This document shows, one piece after another, positions 49,312 through 57,502 of a stretch of 64,000 bases of DNA (positions are counted from its first letter, which is position 1; each line of letters starts with the position of its first letter). The translations under genes were made by a program, and so were the position numbers. A model generated the notes under the pieces. That model did not search any database. It worked only from the letters and a program-made list of their open reading frames with translations, and was not told where the DNA came from. Source of the DNA: Catellatospora tritici (lineage in GTDB: Bacteria > Actinomycetota > Actinomycetes > Mycobacteriales > Micromonosporaceae); assembly GCF_019083965.1 (NCBI RefSeq), contig NZ_JAHRCY010000008.1, forward strand, positions 248,001 through 312,000. Reading direction: 5' to 3'.

Positions 49312-50811
49312 ATGTTCCCCCTCGGCAGGCGGCGTGCCGCACTCCCCCTCGGGTGCGTCTCGGGTGTGCTGCTGGCGATCTCGGCATTCCTCTCCGGCGC
49401 CCTGCCCGGCGGCGACCCCGGCCCCGGGCTGCGCACCGGCGGGTTCGGCGCGGTCGGCGGCCCGTTCCTGCTCGGGCTGGCCTGCTGGCTGCTCGGGCTG
49501 ACCGGCTGGACGCTGGCCTGGTGGTGGTCGCGCGCCGAGGACGGCGACGCGGCGCCGGGCCGGATGCTGGCGCGGGGCGCGCTGTGGGCGGTGCCGCTGC
49601 TGGTCGCGCCGCCGCTGGGCAGCCGCGACCTGTACGCGTACGCCTGCCAGGGCTGGTTGTGGCGCACCGGGCTCGACCCGTACGCCCTCGGGGTCGCCGA
49701 CGGCGGCTGCCCCTGGGCCGACGCGGTCCCGGAACTCTGGTGGCACACCCCGACGCCGTACGGCCCGCTCGCGGTCGCCCTGTCCGGCGCCGGGACCTGG
49801 GCGAACCTGCTCACCGCGGTGGCCTGGCTGCGGCTGCTCGCGCTGGCCGGGCTCGCCCTGGTCGCGATCTTCGGCCCCAGGCTGGCGCGTGCCTGCGGGG
49901 TTGACCCGGCCGCCGCCTACTGGCTGGGCCTGCTCAGCCCACTGGTCGCGGTGCACGCCGTCGCCGGCGCCCACAACGACGCCCTGGTCGCGGGCCTGAC
50001 CATCGCGGCCCTCGCCGTGACCCTGCCCACTGCCGGAGACAGGCCCCCGCCCACTGCCGGAGACGGGGCCCTGCCCACTGCTGGAGACGGACCCCTGCCC
50101 ACTGGCGGAGACGGGTCGGGGCTCGGTCGTGGGCTGGGCTGGGCGATGCTGGCCGGAGTGCTGCTCGCGGGCGCGGTCGCGGTGAAGGTCACCGCGCTGG
50201 TGGCGCTGCCGTTCCTGTTGCTGCTCGTCGGCCGCCGCTGGTGGGCCGCGCTGGGCGCCGCCGTGGCGTCGTTCGCGGGCCTGAGCGCGGCGACCGGGCT
50301 CGGCCTGGGCTGGGTGACCGCGCTGCGCGGCACGGGCGAGTTGGCCCAGTGGAGTTCGCCGCCGACCGCGGTCGGCATGGCCGCGGGCTATCTGCTGCGC
50401 GTGGCGGGCAGGCCGGCGTGGTTCGACGCGGCGGTGGCGGTCGGGCGGGCGCTCGGGCTGCTGGTGCTGGCCGTCGCCGCGCTGGCGGCGCTGCGCGCGG
50501 CGTGGCGCGGACGGCGTGAACCGGCGCGGATCCTGGCCGCCTGCGGCTGGCTCGTGGCGGCCACGGCACTGCTCGGCCCGGTCTTCTACCCCTGGTACGC
50601 GTTGGTGCCGCTGGCGCTGCTGGCCGCCGTCGAGGCGGATGCGCGGCGGCGGCGGGCGCTGGCCGTGGCCGCGCTCGTCTGCGCGTGCCTCACCCTGCCC
50701 AACGGGCTGGGCGTGCCGGTGCTGACCAAGACGGTCGGCGCGTTCGTCGTCACGGGCCTGGTGGTCTGGGCCGTCGTGCGGCTCCGACGCGGGTCCACAG
50801 CGACAGCGTGA
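49312..50811 (+). CDS. Polyprenol-phosphomannose-dependent mannosyltransferase (MptA/MptB-like)
   Basis: 499-aa polytopic GT-C glycosyltransferase with about 11 helices. An Asp in the first large loop (PPLGSRDLYAYACQGWLW near residue 102) is the typical acidic site, followed by DPYALGV and TPTPYGPLAV. It likely extends alpha-1,6-mannan of lipomannan-type glycolipids from polyprenyl-P-mannose. In M. tuberculosis the syntenic gene Rv2174 is MptA. Residues about 238-269 are an inserted low-complexity tandem repeat. Its 3' end overlaps the convergent crtYd by 62 bases. Confidence 0.88.
   Translation: MFPLGRRRAALPLGCVSGVLLAISAFLSGALPGGDPGPGLRTGGFGAVGGPFLLGLACWLLGLTGWTLAWWWSRAEDGDAAPGRMLARGALWAVPLLVAPPLGSRDLYAYACQGWLWRTGLDPYALGVADGGCPWADAVPELWWHTPTPYGPLAVALSGAGTWANLLTAVAWLRLLALAGLALVAIFGPRLARACGVDPAAAYWLGLLSPLVAVHAVAGAHNDALVAGLTIAALAVTLPTAGDRPPPTAGDGALPTAGDGPLPTGGDGSGLGRGLGWAMLAGVLLAGAVAVKVTALVALPFLLLLVGRRWWAALGAAVASFAGLSAATGLGLGWVTALRGTGELAQWSSPPTAVGMAAGYLLRVAGRPAWFDAAVAVGRALGLLVLAVAALAALRAAWRGRREPARILAACGWLVAATALLGPVFYPWYALVPLALLAAVEADARRRRALAVAALVCACLTLPNGLGVPVLTKTVGAFVVTGLVVWAVVRLRRGSTATA
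50023..50118 (+). repeat. Four 24-bp tandem repeats inside the mannosyltransferase gene
   Basis: Units 50023-50046, 50047-50070, 50071-50094 and 50095-50118, each built around CCCACTGCCGGAGAC and encoding LPTAGDGP-like octapeptides. The block keeps the frame (24 bp) and falls in a loop between membrane helices, so copy number could vary without destroying the protein. Confidence 0.85.
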
Positions 50812-51064
50812 GCAGCACCAGCGCGAACCCGAACAGCAGATCCTCGACCGGGGCGTACGCGATCCGCAGCCCGGTGATCGCGGCCGGGTCGTAGCGGACC
50901 ACGCCCCGGCCGGTCAGCACCCCGTTGCTGAGCAGCTGGAACAGCAGCACGATCGGGTACGTCGCCCAGAACACCACCCCGAGCACCAGCCGGGTACGCA
51001 GCACGAACAGGTCCACCAGCACCGCGACCAGCGCCCCGAGCACGGCGGCCAGCGTGTAGCTCAT
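50750..51064 (-). CDS. crtYd: Lycopene cyclase domain protein, subunit CrtYd
   Basis: 104-aa membrane protein with three helices, matching the second half of actinobacterial heterodimeric lycopene beta/epsilon cyclases; the motif RIAYAPVEDLLFGFALVLLTL with its PVED-like acid is typical. ATG overlaps the crtYc stop (ATGA). The 3' end overlaps the convergent mannosyltransferase gene. No phytoene synthase or desaturase is in the window, so the carotenoid pathway must continue elsewhere. Confidence 0.88.
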   Translation of the reverse strand: MSYTLAAVLGALVAVLVDLFVLRTRLVLGVVFWATYPIVLLFQLLSNGVLTGRGVVRYDPAAITGLRIAYAPVEDLLFGFALVLLTLSLWTRVGAARRPRPPGP

Positions 51065-51372
51065 CGCCGCCGGGCCAGCACGGTGCGGACCGCCTCGAAC
51101 CCCAGGATCGCGCACAGCGGCACGACCAGGAAGAACAGCACCTCTTCCAGGGGCAGGCCGCCGGGCAGCCATACCCCCAGCAGTTGGGTGGGGTCGAAGG
51201 TCCACTGCCCGGCGGCGACCGCGGCGAGGTCCCACAGCAGGAACACCGCGGCCACCGGCAGCACCGCGGCGGCCAGGCGCCGCCACTGGCGCAGTACGCC
51301 CACCTTCAGCACCGGCTCCAGCCACAGCGCGCACAGCAGGCAGCCGCCGAGCACGGCGAGGTAGGCGTACAC
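51061..51372 (-). CDS. crtYc: Lycopene cyclase domain protein, subunit CrtYc
   Basis: 103-aa membrane protein with three helices and the conserved WLPGGLPLEEVLFFLVVPLC segment (the PLEE acids are implicated in cyclase catalysis). Forms the first half of the CrtYc/CrtYd heterodimer. GTG start at 51372, four bases after the upstream Rv2175c-like stop, so crtYc-crtYd appear to be transcribed with that regulator gene. Confidence 0.88.
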   Translation of the reverse strand: MYAYLAVLGGCLLCALWLEPVLKVGVLRQWRRLAAAVLPVAAVFLLWDLAAVAAGQWTFDPTQLLGVWLPGGLPLEEVLFFLVVPLCAILGFEAVRTVLARRR

Positions 51373-51376
51373 GCGG

Positions 51377-51772
51377 TCAGAAGGCGACGGCCTGCGCCCG
51401 GCGCTTGACCTCGCGGGCGCGGTCGCCGCCCAGCGCCTTCGCGGGGGTCCCCGGAAGCGTCGCGTCGGGCGTGTAGAGCCACCGCAGCGCCTCTTCGTCG
51501 TTGTACCCGGCGTCGCGCAGCAACGTCAGGACACCCGGGAGGTGCTTGAGCACGGTGTCGTTCGCCACCAGCTCGGCGGGCACCTGCCGTACGCCTTCGT
51601 GGCGTACGGCGAGCAGCATGCCGTCCTTGATCAGCTGGTGCACCTTGATGATCGACAGCTCGAGCCGCTCGGCGACGTCAGGAAGCGGCAGCCAGGCCTC
51701 CGGCGCGGTCGCCTGCCCGGTGTCTGTCGATTGCGAAGTTTCGGCCACCTCCACACCTTGCCACGTCGCCAC
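51377..51772 (-). CDS. Rv2175c-family winged-helix DNA-binding protein
   Basis: 131-aa DNA-binding protein. LPLPDVAERLELSIIKVHQL and IKDGMLLAVRHEGVRQVPAE (residues about 28-70) form the MerR/BldC-like HTH of the Rv2175c family, and the C-terminus LTLLRDAGYNDEEALRWLYT is also conserved. In M. tuberculosis Rv2175c is phosphorylated by its neighbour PknL on an N-terminal Thr, which lowers DNA binding; here the start is Thr/Ser-rich (TSQSTDTGQAT) and pknL is 865 bases away. GTG 51772 or GTG 51754 may be the start. Confidence 0.88.
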   Translation of the reverse strand: MATWQGVEVAETSQSTDTGQATAPEAWLPLPDVAERLELSIIKVHQLIKDGMLLAVRHEGVRQVPAELVANDTVLKHLPGVLTLLRDAGYNDEEALRWLYTPDATLPGTPAKALGGDRAREVKRRAQAVAF

Positions 51773-51964
51773 CCGGGCTCACCACCGCATCCCCGTCGAA
51801 CATGACTCGTCGCGGCGCGCCGCCGCTCATCGCGGCGCACCCAAGCGACTCCTCACGTTCGCCGAAGACCATCCGGGGTGGCATGCCGCCACTCGTCGCG
51901 ACACCCCGGGCGACTCCGCACATCCGGCCGAACCCGCCACGGACCCGCGGGAAAGGAGCCTCCG

Positions 51965-52552
51965 ATGAATCCCTGGCAGCTCATCCGACGCGAGATCGAC
52001 GGCGCCCGCCGCTCGATGCGCTACGACCTGAACCGCCGCCGCGCGCAGGAGCGGACCGCCGTGATCAGCATGGGCGCCGACGGACCGGCCCCGCGCGGGC
52101 GGCGACGCGTGATGCTGGCCACCGGCGCGCTGCTGATGGTCTCCACGGGCGTGGGTGGCTACTACGCGGTCGCGGGCGGCCTGGACGCGTTGCTGGGCTC
52201 CGGCGGCCCGCCCACCGGCCTGCCGCGGGTCCCGGTGTCCCCCAGCGCCACGCCGGTGCCCGTCCCCAGCCCGACGCAGTGGCGCCCCGAGCCGAGCCCG
52301 TCCGTGGGCAAGATCGAGCCCGCACGCGGCGTGCCCACCACGCGCCGCCCGTCACCCCGGCCGAGCCCGTCGGCCAGTGCCTCGCCGAGCCCCAGCCCGT
52401 CGCCGTCGCCGAGCCCGTCGGAGTCGCCTTCGCCCTCGGCCACCCCGACGCCGTCGCCGGACGTGAGTCCGAACACATCCGAGTCGACTCCGGCCACGCC
52501 GCACCTGCCTGAGCCCGGCACGCTGGCACCGGGTGCGGGTGGCTGGGAGTGA
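51965..52552 (+). CDS. Membrane-anchored Pro/Ser-rich protein
   Basis: 195-aa protein: basic N-terminal region (RREIDGARRSMRYDLNRRR), one membrane helix (VMLATGALLMVSTGVGGYYA near residue 55) and a long Pro/Ser/Thr-rich tail with (SP)n runs, presumably extracytoplasmic and perhaps wall-spanning or O-glycosylated. AAAGGAG lies about six bases before ATG 51965. It is between the Rv2175c-like gene and pknL, both involved in kinase signalling, which makes it a possible substrate, but no direct evidence exists. Confidence 0.75.
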   Translation: MNPWQLIRREIDGARRSMRYDLNRRRAQERTAVISMGADGPAPRGRRRVMLATGALLMVSTGVGGYYAVAGGLDALLGSGGPPTGLPRVPVSPSATPVPVPSPTQWRPEPSPSVGKIEPARGVPTTRRPSPRPSPSASASPSPSPSPSPSPSESPSPSATPTPSPDVSPNTSESTPATPHLPEPGTLAPGAGGWE

Positions 52553-52622
52553 ACGGCACCCGAAACGCCCGGTCGGGACGCGATCGCACCCTCGGGTGTA
52601 CGCCGTTTGCCCGTCCCTGACT

Positions 52623-52628
52623 TAGACT
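52623..52628 (+). promoter_or_regulatory. -10 element of pknL (leaderless type)
   Basis: TAGACT lies eight bases before the pknL ATG, with no Shine-Dalgarno sequence in between. No clear -35. Confidence 0.5.
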
Positions 52629-52636
52629 GCGCTGCG

Positions 52637-54625
52637 ATGAATACTCAGGTCGCCGATCAGCTGCTCGGCACACTCGTCGACGGGCGCTACCGCATTCGCG
52701 GTCGCGTGGCCCGTGGTGGCATGGCGACGGTGTACATGGCCGTGGACGAGCGGCTGGAACGCACCGTCGCCCTGAAGATCATTCACCCCGCCCAGGTCCG
52801 CGACGCGGCCGGGCAGTCTTTCAGCCTCGATCGGTTCACCGACGAGGCGAAGACCATCGCGCGGCTGACCCACCCCAACGTGGTCGCCGTCTACGACCAG
52901 GGCACCCACAACGGCCTGCCCTACCTGGTGATGGAGTACGTCCGCGGCCGCACCCTGCGCGACATCCTCGCCGAGCGCCGCCGGCTCAGCCCGGTCGAGG
53001 CGCTGGCGGTGCTGGAGCAGGTGCTGTCGGCGCTGGGCGCCGCGCACCGGGCGGGTCTGGTGCACCGCGACGTCAAGCCGGAGAACGTGCTCATCGCCGA
53101 GGCGCCCAGCGGCGGCAGCCACAACCTGATCGACGCGGTGGCGAAGGTGGCCGACTTCGGCCTGGCCCGCGCCGTGGAGGCCAGCGCCGCCGACGACCCC
53201 GCCAGCGGCCAGCTCATGGCCACCGTGGCGTACGTGGCGCCGGAGCTGGTCCGCGACGGCTACGCCGACCCGCGCAGCGACGTGTACAGCGCCGGGATCG
53301 TGCTGTTCGAGATGCTCACCGGCCGCGTGCCATACGACGGCGAGCGACCCGTCGACGTGGCCTGGCAGCACGTCGACCGCGACGTGCCGCCGCCCTCGCG
53401 CTTCGTGCCCGGCCTGTCGCCGGTGCTGGACGAGCTGGTCGCCTCGGCGACGCGCCGGCAGGCCTCGGCCCGCCCCACCGACGCCGGGGCGCTGCTCAGC
53501 GCGGCCCAGGGGGCTCGCGAAGCGGTCGTCGCCGGTGCCGCCACGCAGCGCCTTCGCCCGGTGATGGAGCAGGCCACGGTCGTGGTCAGCCACGTCACCC
53601 CGGCCGAGCGACCGACCTGGGCCAAGTTGCCCTCGCCGCAGCAGCAGGCGCCCCGGACGCGGCGGCGCGCGCAGGTGGAGCCGGAGAGCCCGCTCGACCG
53701 GATCAAGAACACGTACCAGCAGCTCATGCGCGATCCGCGCGGCCGGATGGCGCTGATCGCCAGTGGCGTCGTGGTGGCGCTGCTCGTGCTCGTCGGCGGC
53801 TGGTGGCTCGGCTTCGGCCGCTACGAGGTGACCCCGCAGCTGGTCAACATGAACCGCACCCAGGCCGAGGCGAAGCTGACCGAGGCGGGGCTGAAGGTCA
53901 AGTTCGGCGACATCATCTACAGCGAGACGGTCGAGAAGGACGTCGTACTCGTCCAGGACCCGCCCGCGGGCGACCGCGTGCTCCGCGGCGGCACCGTCAC
54001 GCTGCGGCTGTCCGCCGGCCCCGAGCGCTACATGGTCCCGGACGTGTCGGGCAAGACCTTCGACATGGCCTCGGTCGACCTGCAGGCCGACCCGCTGAAG
54101 TTCAAGGTCAAGCGCGGTGCGGACCGGTTCGACGACCTGATCCCCAAGGGCGTGGTCCTGGAGACCAGCCCGAAGGCGGGCGAGGAGGTCAAGTCGGGCA
54201 CCGAGGTCACGGTCATCGTCAGCAAGGGCCGCGCGCCGCTGACCGTGCCGTACGTCGTCGGCAAGAACCTGTCCGAGGCCAGGGAACTGCTCGAGGGTAT
54301 GGGTCTGCGCGTCGAGGTGGAGCAGGTCACCTCGGACAAGCCCTACGACGAGGTGCTGGAGCAGAACCCGCCGAACGGGGCCGGGGTCGAGGCCAACACC
54401 GTGATCAAGCTCAAGACCAGCAACAACCCGACCGGCACCCCGATGCCCCAGGTGCTCAACATGGGCTGCCAGGACGCCGCCAACCAGCTGCGCGGCATGC
54501 AGCTGGACGTCGAGGTGGCGGGCAACGACATGGAGAAGTGGTTCGGCCACGTCGAACGTCAGGTCCCCGATCCGGGCGTGCCGGTCCAGCCGCAGCAGCA
54601 CGTCCGGATCAGGTGCAAGGTCTGA
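52637..54625 (+). CDS. pknL: PASTA-domain Ser/Thr protein kinase PknL
   Basis: 662-aa transmembrane kinase. Catalytic domain, residues about 17-280: G-loop GRVARGGMATVY, Lys in TVALKII, catalytic loop GLVHRDVKPENVLI, DFGLA, and the APELVRDGY segment. A juxtamembrane linker, one helix (MALIASGVVVALLVLVGGWW near residue 380) and four extracellular PASTA repeats follow (starts near 396, 468, 537 and 601), the last with two Cys (GCQDAAN, RIRCKV) that could form a disulfide. PASTA repeats bind muropeptides or lipid II. ATG 52637 follows a leaderless-type -10. Likely kinase of the Rv2175c-like protein. Confidence 0.92.
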   Translation: MNTQVADQLLGTLVDGRYRIRGRVARGGMATVYMAVDERLERTVALKIIHPAQVRDAAGQSFSLDRFTDEAKTIARLTHPNVVAVYDQGTHNGLPYLVMEYVRGRTLRDILAERRRLSPVEALAVLEQVLSALGAAHRAGLVHRDVKPENVLIAEAPSGGSHNLIDAVAKVADFGLARAVEASAADDPASGQLMATVAYVAPELVRDGYADPRSDVYSAGIVLFEMLTGRVPYDGERPVDVAWQHVDRDVPPPSRFVPGLSPVLDELVASATRRQASARPTDAGALLSAAQGAREAVVAGAATQRLRPVMEQATVVVSHVTPAERPTWAKLPSPQQQAPRTRRRAQVEPESPLDRIKNTYQQLMRDPRGRMALIASGVVVALLVLVGGWWLGFGRYEVTPQLVNMNRTQAEAKLTEAGLKVKFGDIIYSETVEKDVVLVQDPPAGDRVLRGGTVTLRLSAGPERYMVPDVSGKTFDMASVDLQADPLKFKVKRGADRFDDLIPKGVVLETSPKAGEEVKSGTEVTVIVSKGRAPLTVPYVVGKNLSEARELLEGMGLRVEVEQVTSDKPYDEVLEQNPPNGAGVEANTVIKLKTSNNPTGTPMPQVLNMGCQDAANQLRGMQLDVEVAGNDMEKWFGHVERQVPDPGVPVQPQQHVRIRCKV

Positions 54626-55470
54626 TGTCGCACGGCATCGGCGCGCACGCTCCTGTCGCGGGCGGACTGGCCAAGGCGGCGCTGGCGTACGTAGACGCGG
54701 TCTCGGCCGGGTCGGTGCAGGTCTACGTGGGCAATCCACGGGGCTGGGCCCGCCCGGCCGGTAACCCGGCGCAGGACGAGGCGTTCACGGCGGGCTGCCA
54801 CGAGCGGGCGATCCCGGCGTACGTGCACGCCTCGCTGCTGGTCAACATCGGCTCGCCGACCGAGGCCACGGTCGAGCAGTCGCGCGAGACGCTGACGCAC
54901 GCGCTGGTGCGCGCGGCGAGCATCGGCGCGGCCGGGGTGGTGTTCCACGCCGGTTCGGCCGTCGACAGCGAGCACGCCCCGCAGGCGTTCCGGCAGGTGC
55001 GCGAGGTGCTGCTGCCGCTGCTGGACGCGCTGCCCGACGACGGGCCCCGGCTGCTGGTCGAGCCCAGCGCGGGCGGCGGCCGGTCTCTGGCGGCCCGGGT
55101 CGAGGACCTGGGGCCGTACTTCGAGGCGGTCGACTTCCACCCCCGGCTGGCGGTCTGCTTCGACACCTGCCACGCCTGGGCGGCCGGGCACGACCTGGCC
55201 AAGCCGGGCGGCATGACGCAGACCCTGGACGACCTGGTCGCCGTGTGCGGCGAGGGTCGGCTGGCGCTGGTGCACGCCAACGACTCGCGGGACACCTGCG
55301 GCTCGCTGCGCGACCGGCACGAGACCATCGGCAAGGGCACGATCGGGGCGGCGGCGTTCGCCGAGTTGATGCGGCATCCGGCCCTGTCGGGCGTGCCCGT
55401 GATCGTCGAAACTCCCGGTGAGCTGCATGCCACTGACATTTCCCTGCTCAGGGGCTTGCGCACGGATTGA
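54625..55470 (+). CDS. nfo: Endonuclease IV (AP endonuclease)
   Basis: 281-aa TIM-barrel, three-zinc AP endonuclease cutting 5' to abasic sites. All metal ligands can be traced: His in YVHASLL, His in VVFHAGS, Glu in LLVEPSAG, Asp and His in FDTCHAWAAGHD, His in LVHANDS, Asp and His in SLRDRHETIGKG, and Glu in VIVETPG. ATG overlaps the pknL stop by one base, so it is co-transcribed with pknL. Family length about 280 aa. Confidence 0.92.
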   Translation: MSHGIGAHAPVAGGLAKAALAYVDAVSAGSVQVYVGNPRGWARPAGNPAQDEAFTAGCHERAIPAYVHASLLVNIGSPTEATVEQSRETLTHALVRAASIGAAGVVFHAGSAVDSEHAPQAFRQVREVLLPLLDALPDDGPRLLVEPSAGGGRSLAARVEDLGPYFEAVDFHPRLAVCFDTCHAWAAGHDLAKPGGMTQTLDDLVAVCGEGRLALVHANDSRDTCGSLRDRHETIGKGTIGAAAFAELMRHPALSGVPVIVETPGELHATDISLLRGLRTD

Positions 55471-55473
55471 CCA

Positions 55474-55492
55474 TTAGGGCACCCTTACTGAG
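55474..55492. promoter_or_regulatory. Possible IdeR/DtxR iron box upstream of bfd-bfr
   Basis: TTAGGGCACCCTTACTGAG matches the 19-bp consensus TTAGGTTAGGCTAACCTAA at about 11 positions. It lies 52 bases before the bfd start. Plausible because bfd and bfr are iron-regulated in relatives, but the match is weak. Confidence 0.3.
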
Positions 55493-55544
55493 GCAAGGCT
55501 TGCTTGAGCAAAGCGGCCCACTCCTCCGGCCGAAGGGTATGTCC

Positions 55545-55733
55545 GTGTTCGTGTGCATCTGTGAGCGGGTGCGTGAGTGCGAGATCCGTTCCGTGATCCG
55601 CGCCGGCAACCGCTGCGAGGACAGCGTGGGCGACGCCTGCGGCGCGGGCACCGGCTGCGGGACCTGCCTCGACCGCATCTATGACCTGATCGAGGAAGAG
55701 GGCGCCGACACGCTCGCGGTCAGCGCGGTATAA
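55545..55733 (+). CDS. bfd: Bacterioferritin-associated ferredoxin
   Basis: 62-aa [2Fe-2S] BFD-like protein with Cys in VCICERVREC and in GTGCGTCLDRI, the usual C-x-C ... C-x2-C arrangement. It reduces the ferric core of bacterioferritin to release iron. GTG 55545 is preferred: AAGGG lies seven bases upstream; ATG 55539 would be too close to that Shine-Dalgarno. bfr follows 58 bases later. Confidence 0.88.
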   Translation: MFVCICERVRECEIRSVIRAGNRCEDSVGDACGAGTGCGTCLDRIYDLIEEEGADTLAVSAV

Positions 55734-55791
55734 CAGACTTTCTGGCGTAGATTCCCCCTTATACGTAAAAATCGTGGGGGGTTTCTTTTCC

Positions 55792-56271
55792 ATGCAAGGC
55801 GACGCCCGGGTCATCGAGTTCCTCAACGAGCAACTGACAGCCGAACTCACGGCCATCAACCAGTACTTCCTGCACGCCAAGATGCAGGAGAACTGGGGCT
55901 ACACGAAGCTGGCCAAGTACACCCGGCACGAGTCGATCGACGAGATGCGCCACGCCGAGGTGCTCACCGACCGCATCCTGTTCCTCGAGGGCCTGCCCAA
56001 CTACCAGAAGCTCTTCGCGCTGCGTATCGGCGAGACCGTCAAGGAGCAGTTCGAGTGCGACATGAAGGTCGAGGTCGAGGCGGTCGAGCGACTGCGCGAC
56101 GGCATCGACTACATGCGCTCGGTCAATGACGTGACCTCCGCGAAGATCTTCGAGGAGATCCTCAAGGACGAGGAGTCGCACATCGACTACCTGGAGACCC
56201 AGCTCGGCCTGATCGCCAGCCTCGGCGAAGCCCTATACCTCCAGAACGTCACCGAACACCCCGACGCCTGA
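55792..56271 (+). CDS. bfr: Bacterioferritin
   Basis: 159-aa iron-storage ferritin subunit. Four-helix bundle with ferroxidase ligands: Glu in LTAELTAINQYF, Glu and His in DEMRHAEVL, Glu in VEAVERLRD, and Glu/His in EILKDEESHIDYLE. Met in DEMRHAE is the haem ligand position. 24 subunits usually assemble into a shell. It follows bfd with no terminator between, so both are probably one transcript. ATG has a G-run about ten bases upstream. Confidence 0.96.
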   Translation: MQGDARVIEFLNEQLTAELTAINQYFLHAKMQENWGYTKLAKYTRHESIDEMRHAEVLTDRILFLEGLPNYQKLFALRIGETVKEQFECDMKVEVEAVERLRDGIDYMRSVNDVTSAKIFEEILKDEESHIDYLETQLGLIASLGEALYLQNVTEHPDA

Positions 56272-56301
56272 CTTCGCACCGGTTCCAACACCCGTCTTAG
56301 C

Positions 56302-56366
56302 ATTGACGATGGCCTATCTAGAAGACGATTCTCCGAAATCCGTCTTCTAGATAGGCCATCGTCAAT
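56302..56366. repeat. Dispersed hairpin element, copy 2 (bfr / threonine aldolase)
   Basis: Perfect 26-bp inverted repeat (56302-56327 and 56341-56366), 13-base loop, core GGCCTATCTAGAAGACG. The left arm shares 24 bases with copy 1 at 2526-2550, with one difference at the covarying position (A-T pair here). A run of A follows on the plus strand. It lies between convergent genes. Confidence 0.85.
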
Positions 56367-56379
56367 AAAAAAAGGGGGG

Positions 56380-57411
56380 TCAGGCGGACAGGACGCCGGT
56401 CAGCACCTCGATCGCGTGGTCCACCGCCGCGTCGTCGGCGTCCAGGTGCGTGATCAGGCGGCCGGTACGCGGCCCCAGCACGCTCATCAGCACCCCACGC
56501 TCCCGAGCCGCCGCCGCCAGCGCGGGCGCGTCCACCGCCGCCTTCGCCAGGTCCAGGACCACCAGGTTGGTGTGCACCCGCTCCGGGTCCACCACCCCGA
56601 ACGGCGCCAGCGCCAGCGCCAGCCGCTGTGCCCGCCGGTGGTCGTCGGCCAGCCGCTCGACGTGGTGGTCCAGCGCGTACAGGCCCGCCGCGGCGAGGAT
56701 CCCCGCCTGCCGCATACCCCCGCCCATGCGCTTGCGGATCCAGCGCGCCCGCGCGATCTTCTCGGCGCTGCCCACCACCAGCGAGCCGACCGGCGCGCCC
56801 AGCCCCTTGGACAGGCACACGGACATGGTGTCGAACAGGGCGCCGTACTCGGCGAACGGGACGCCGGTGGCGACGTGGGCGTGCCAGATGCGCGCGCCGT
56901 CACAGTGCAGTGCGATCCCGGCCGCGTCGGCGGCGGCACGCAGGCCACGCAGCGTGTCCAGCCCGATGACGAAGCCGCCGCCCAGGTTGTGGGTCTGCTC
57001 GACGGCGATGGCCCGGGTCGGCACGGCCCAGTAGCCGTCCGGACGGATCATCGAGGCGACCAGGTCGACGTCGATCTCGCCACCCGCGAAGGGCCAGGTA
57101 CGGCTGGAGATGCCGCCGATGGCGGCGGCCGCGGCGAACTCGTACGTCACCACGTGCGCGTTGGCGTCGCACAGCAGCTCCTGCGCGGGCGGCACGACCA
57201 GCTGCAACGCGATCTGGTTGGCCATCGACCCCGACGGGGCGAACAGCGCCGCCTCGTGCCCGAACATCGCCGCCACGCGCTGCTCCAGCGCGACGACGGT
57301 CGGGTCCTCGCTGTACACGTCGTCGCCGACCTCGGCGTTGGCCATCGCCGCGCGCATGGCGGCGGTGGGCTTGGTCACGGTGTCACTGCGAAGGTCAACC
57401 AGCTGCGTCAT
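56380..57411 (-). CDS. Threonine aldolase (PLP-dependent)
   Basis: 343-aa fold type I PLP enzyme cleaving L-threonine or allo-threonine to glycine and acetaldehyde. Start LVDLRSDTVTKPTAAMRAAM is the family hallmark; the PLP Lys lies in SVCLSKGLGAPVGS near residue 205, and HCDGARIWHAHVATG near 180 holds the Asp/Arg of the cofactor site. ATG 57411. Amino-acid specificity (L- or L-allo) is not decidable. Confidence 0.93.
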   Translation of the reverse strand: MTQLVDLRSDTVTKPTAAMRAAMANAEVGDDVYSEDPTVVALEQRVAAMFGHEAALFAPSGSMANQIALQLVVPPAQELLCDANAHVVTYEFAAAAAIGGISSRTWPFAGGEIDVDLVASMIRPDGYWAVPTRAIAVEQTHNLGGGFVIGLDTLRGLRAAADAAGIALHCDGARIWHAHVATGVPFAEYGALFDTMSVCLSKGLGAPVGSLVVGSAEKIARARWIRKRMGGGMRQAGILAAAGLYALDHHVERLADDHRRAQRLALALAPFGVVDPERVHTNLVVLDLAKAAVDAPALAAAARERGVLMSVLGPRTGRLITHLDADDAAVDHAIEVLTGVLSA

Positions 57412-57489
57412 GCCTCGTTCCTACCGCATCGGCCCGACCGCGCGCGGGCCACCCCGGATCATGGGACAGCGAACTCGGCGGCCGGCCAC

Positions 57490-57495
57490 TACGCT
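57490..57495 (+). promoter_or_regulatory. -10 element (leaderless type)
   Basis: TACGCT seven bases before the ATG at 57503, no Shine-Dalgarno between. Confidence 0.4.
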
Positions 57496-57502
57496 GCCCG
57501 CC

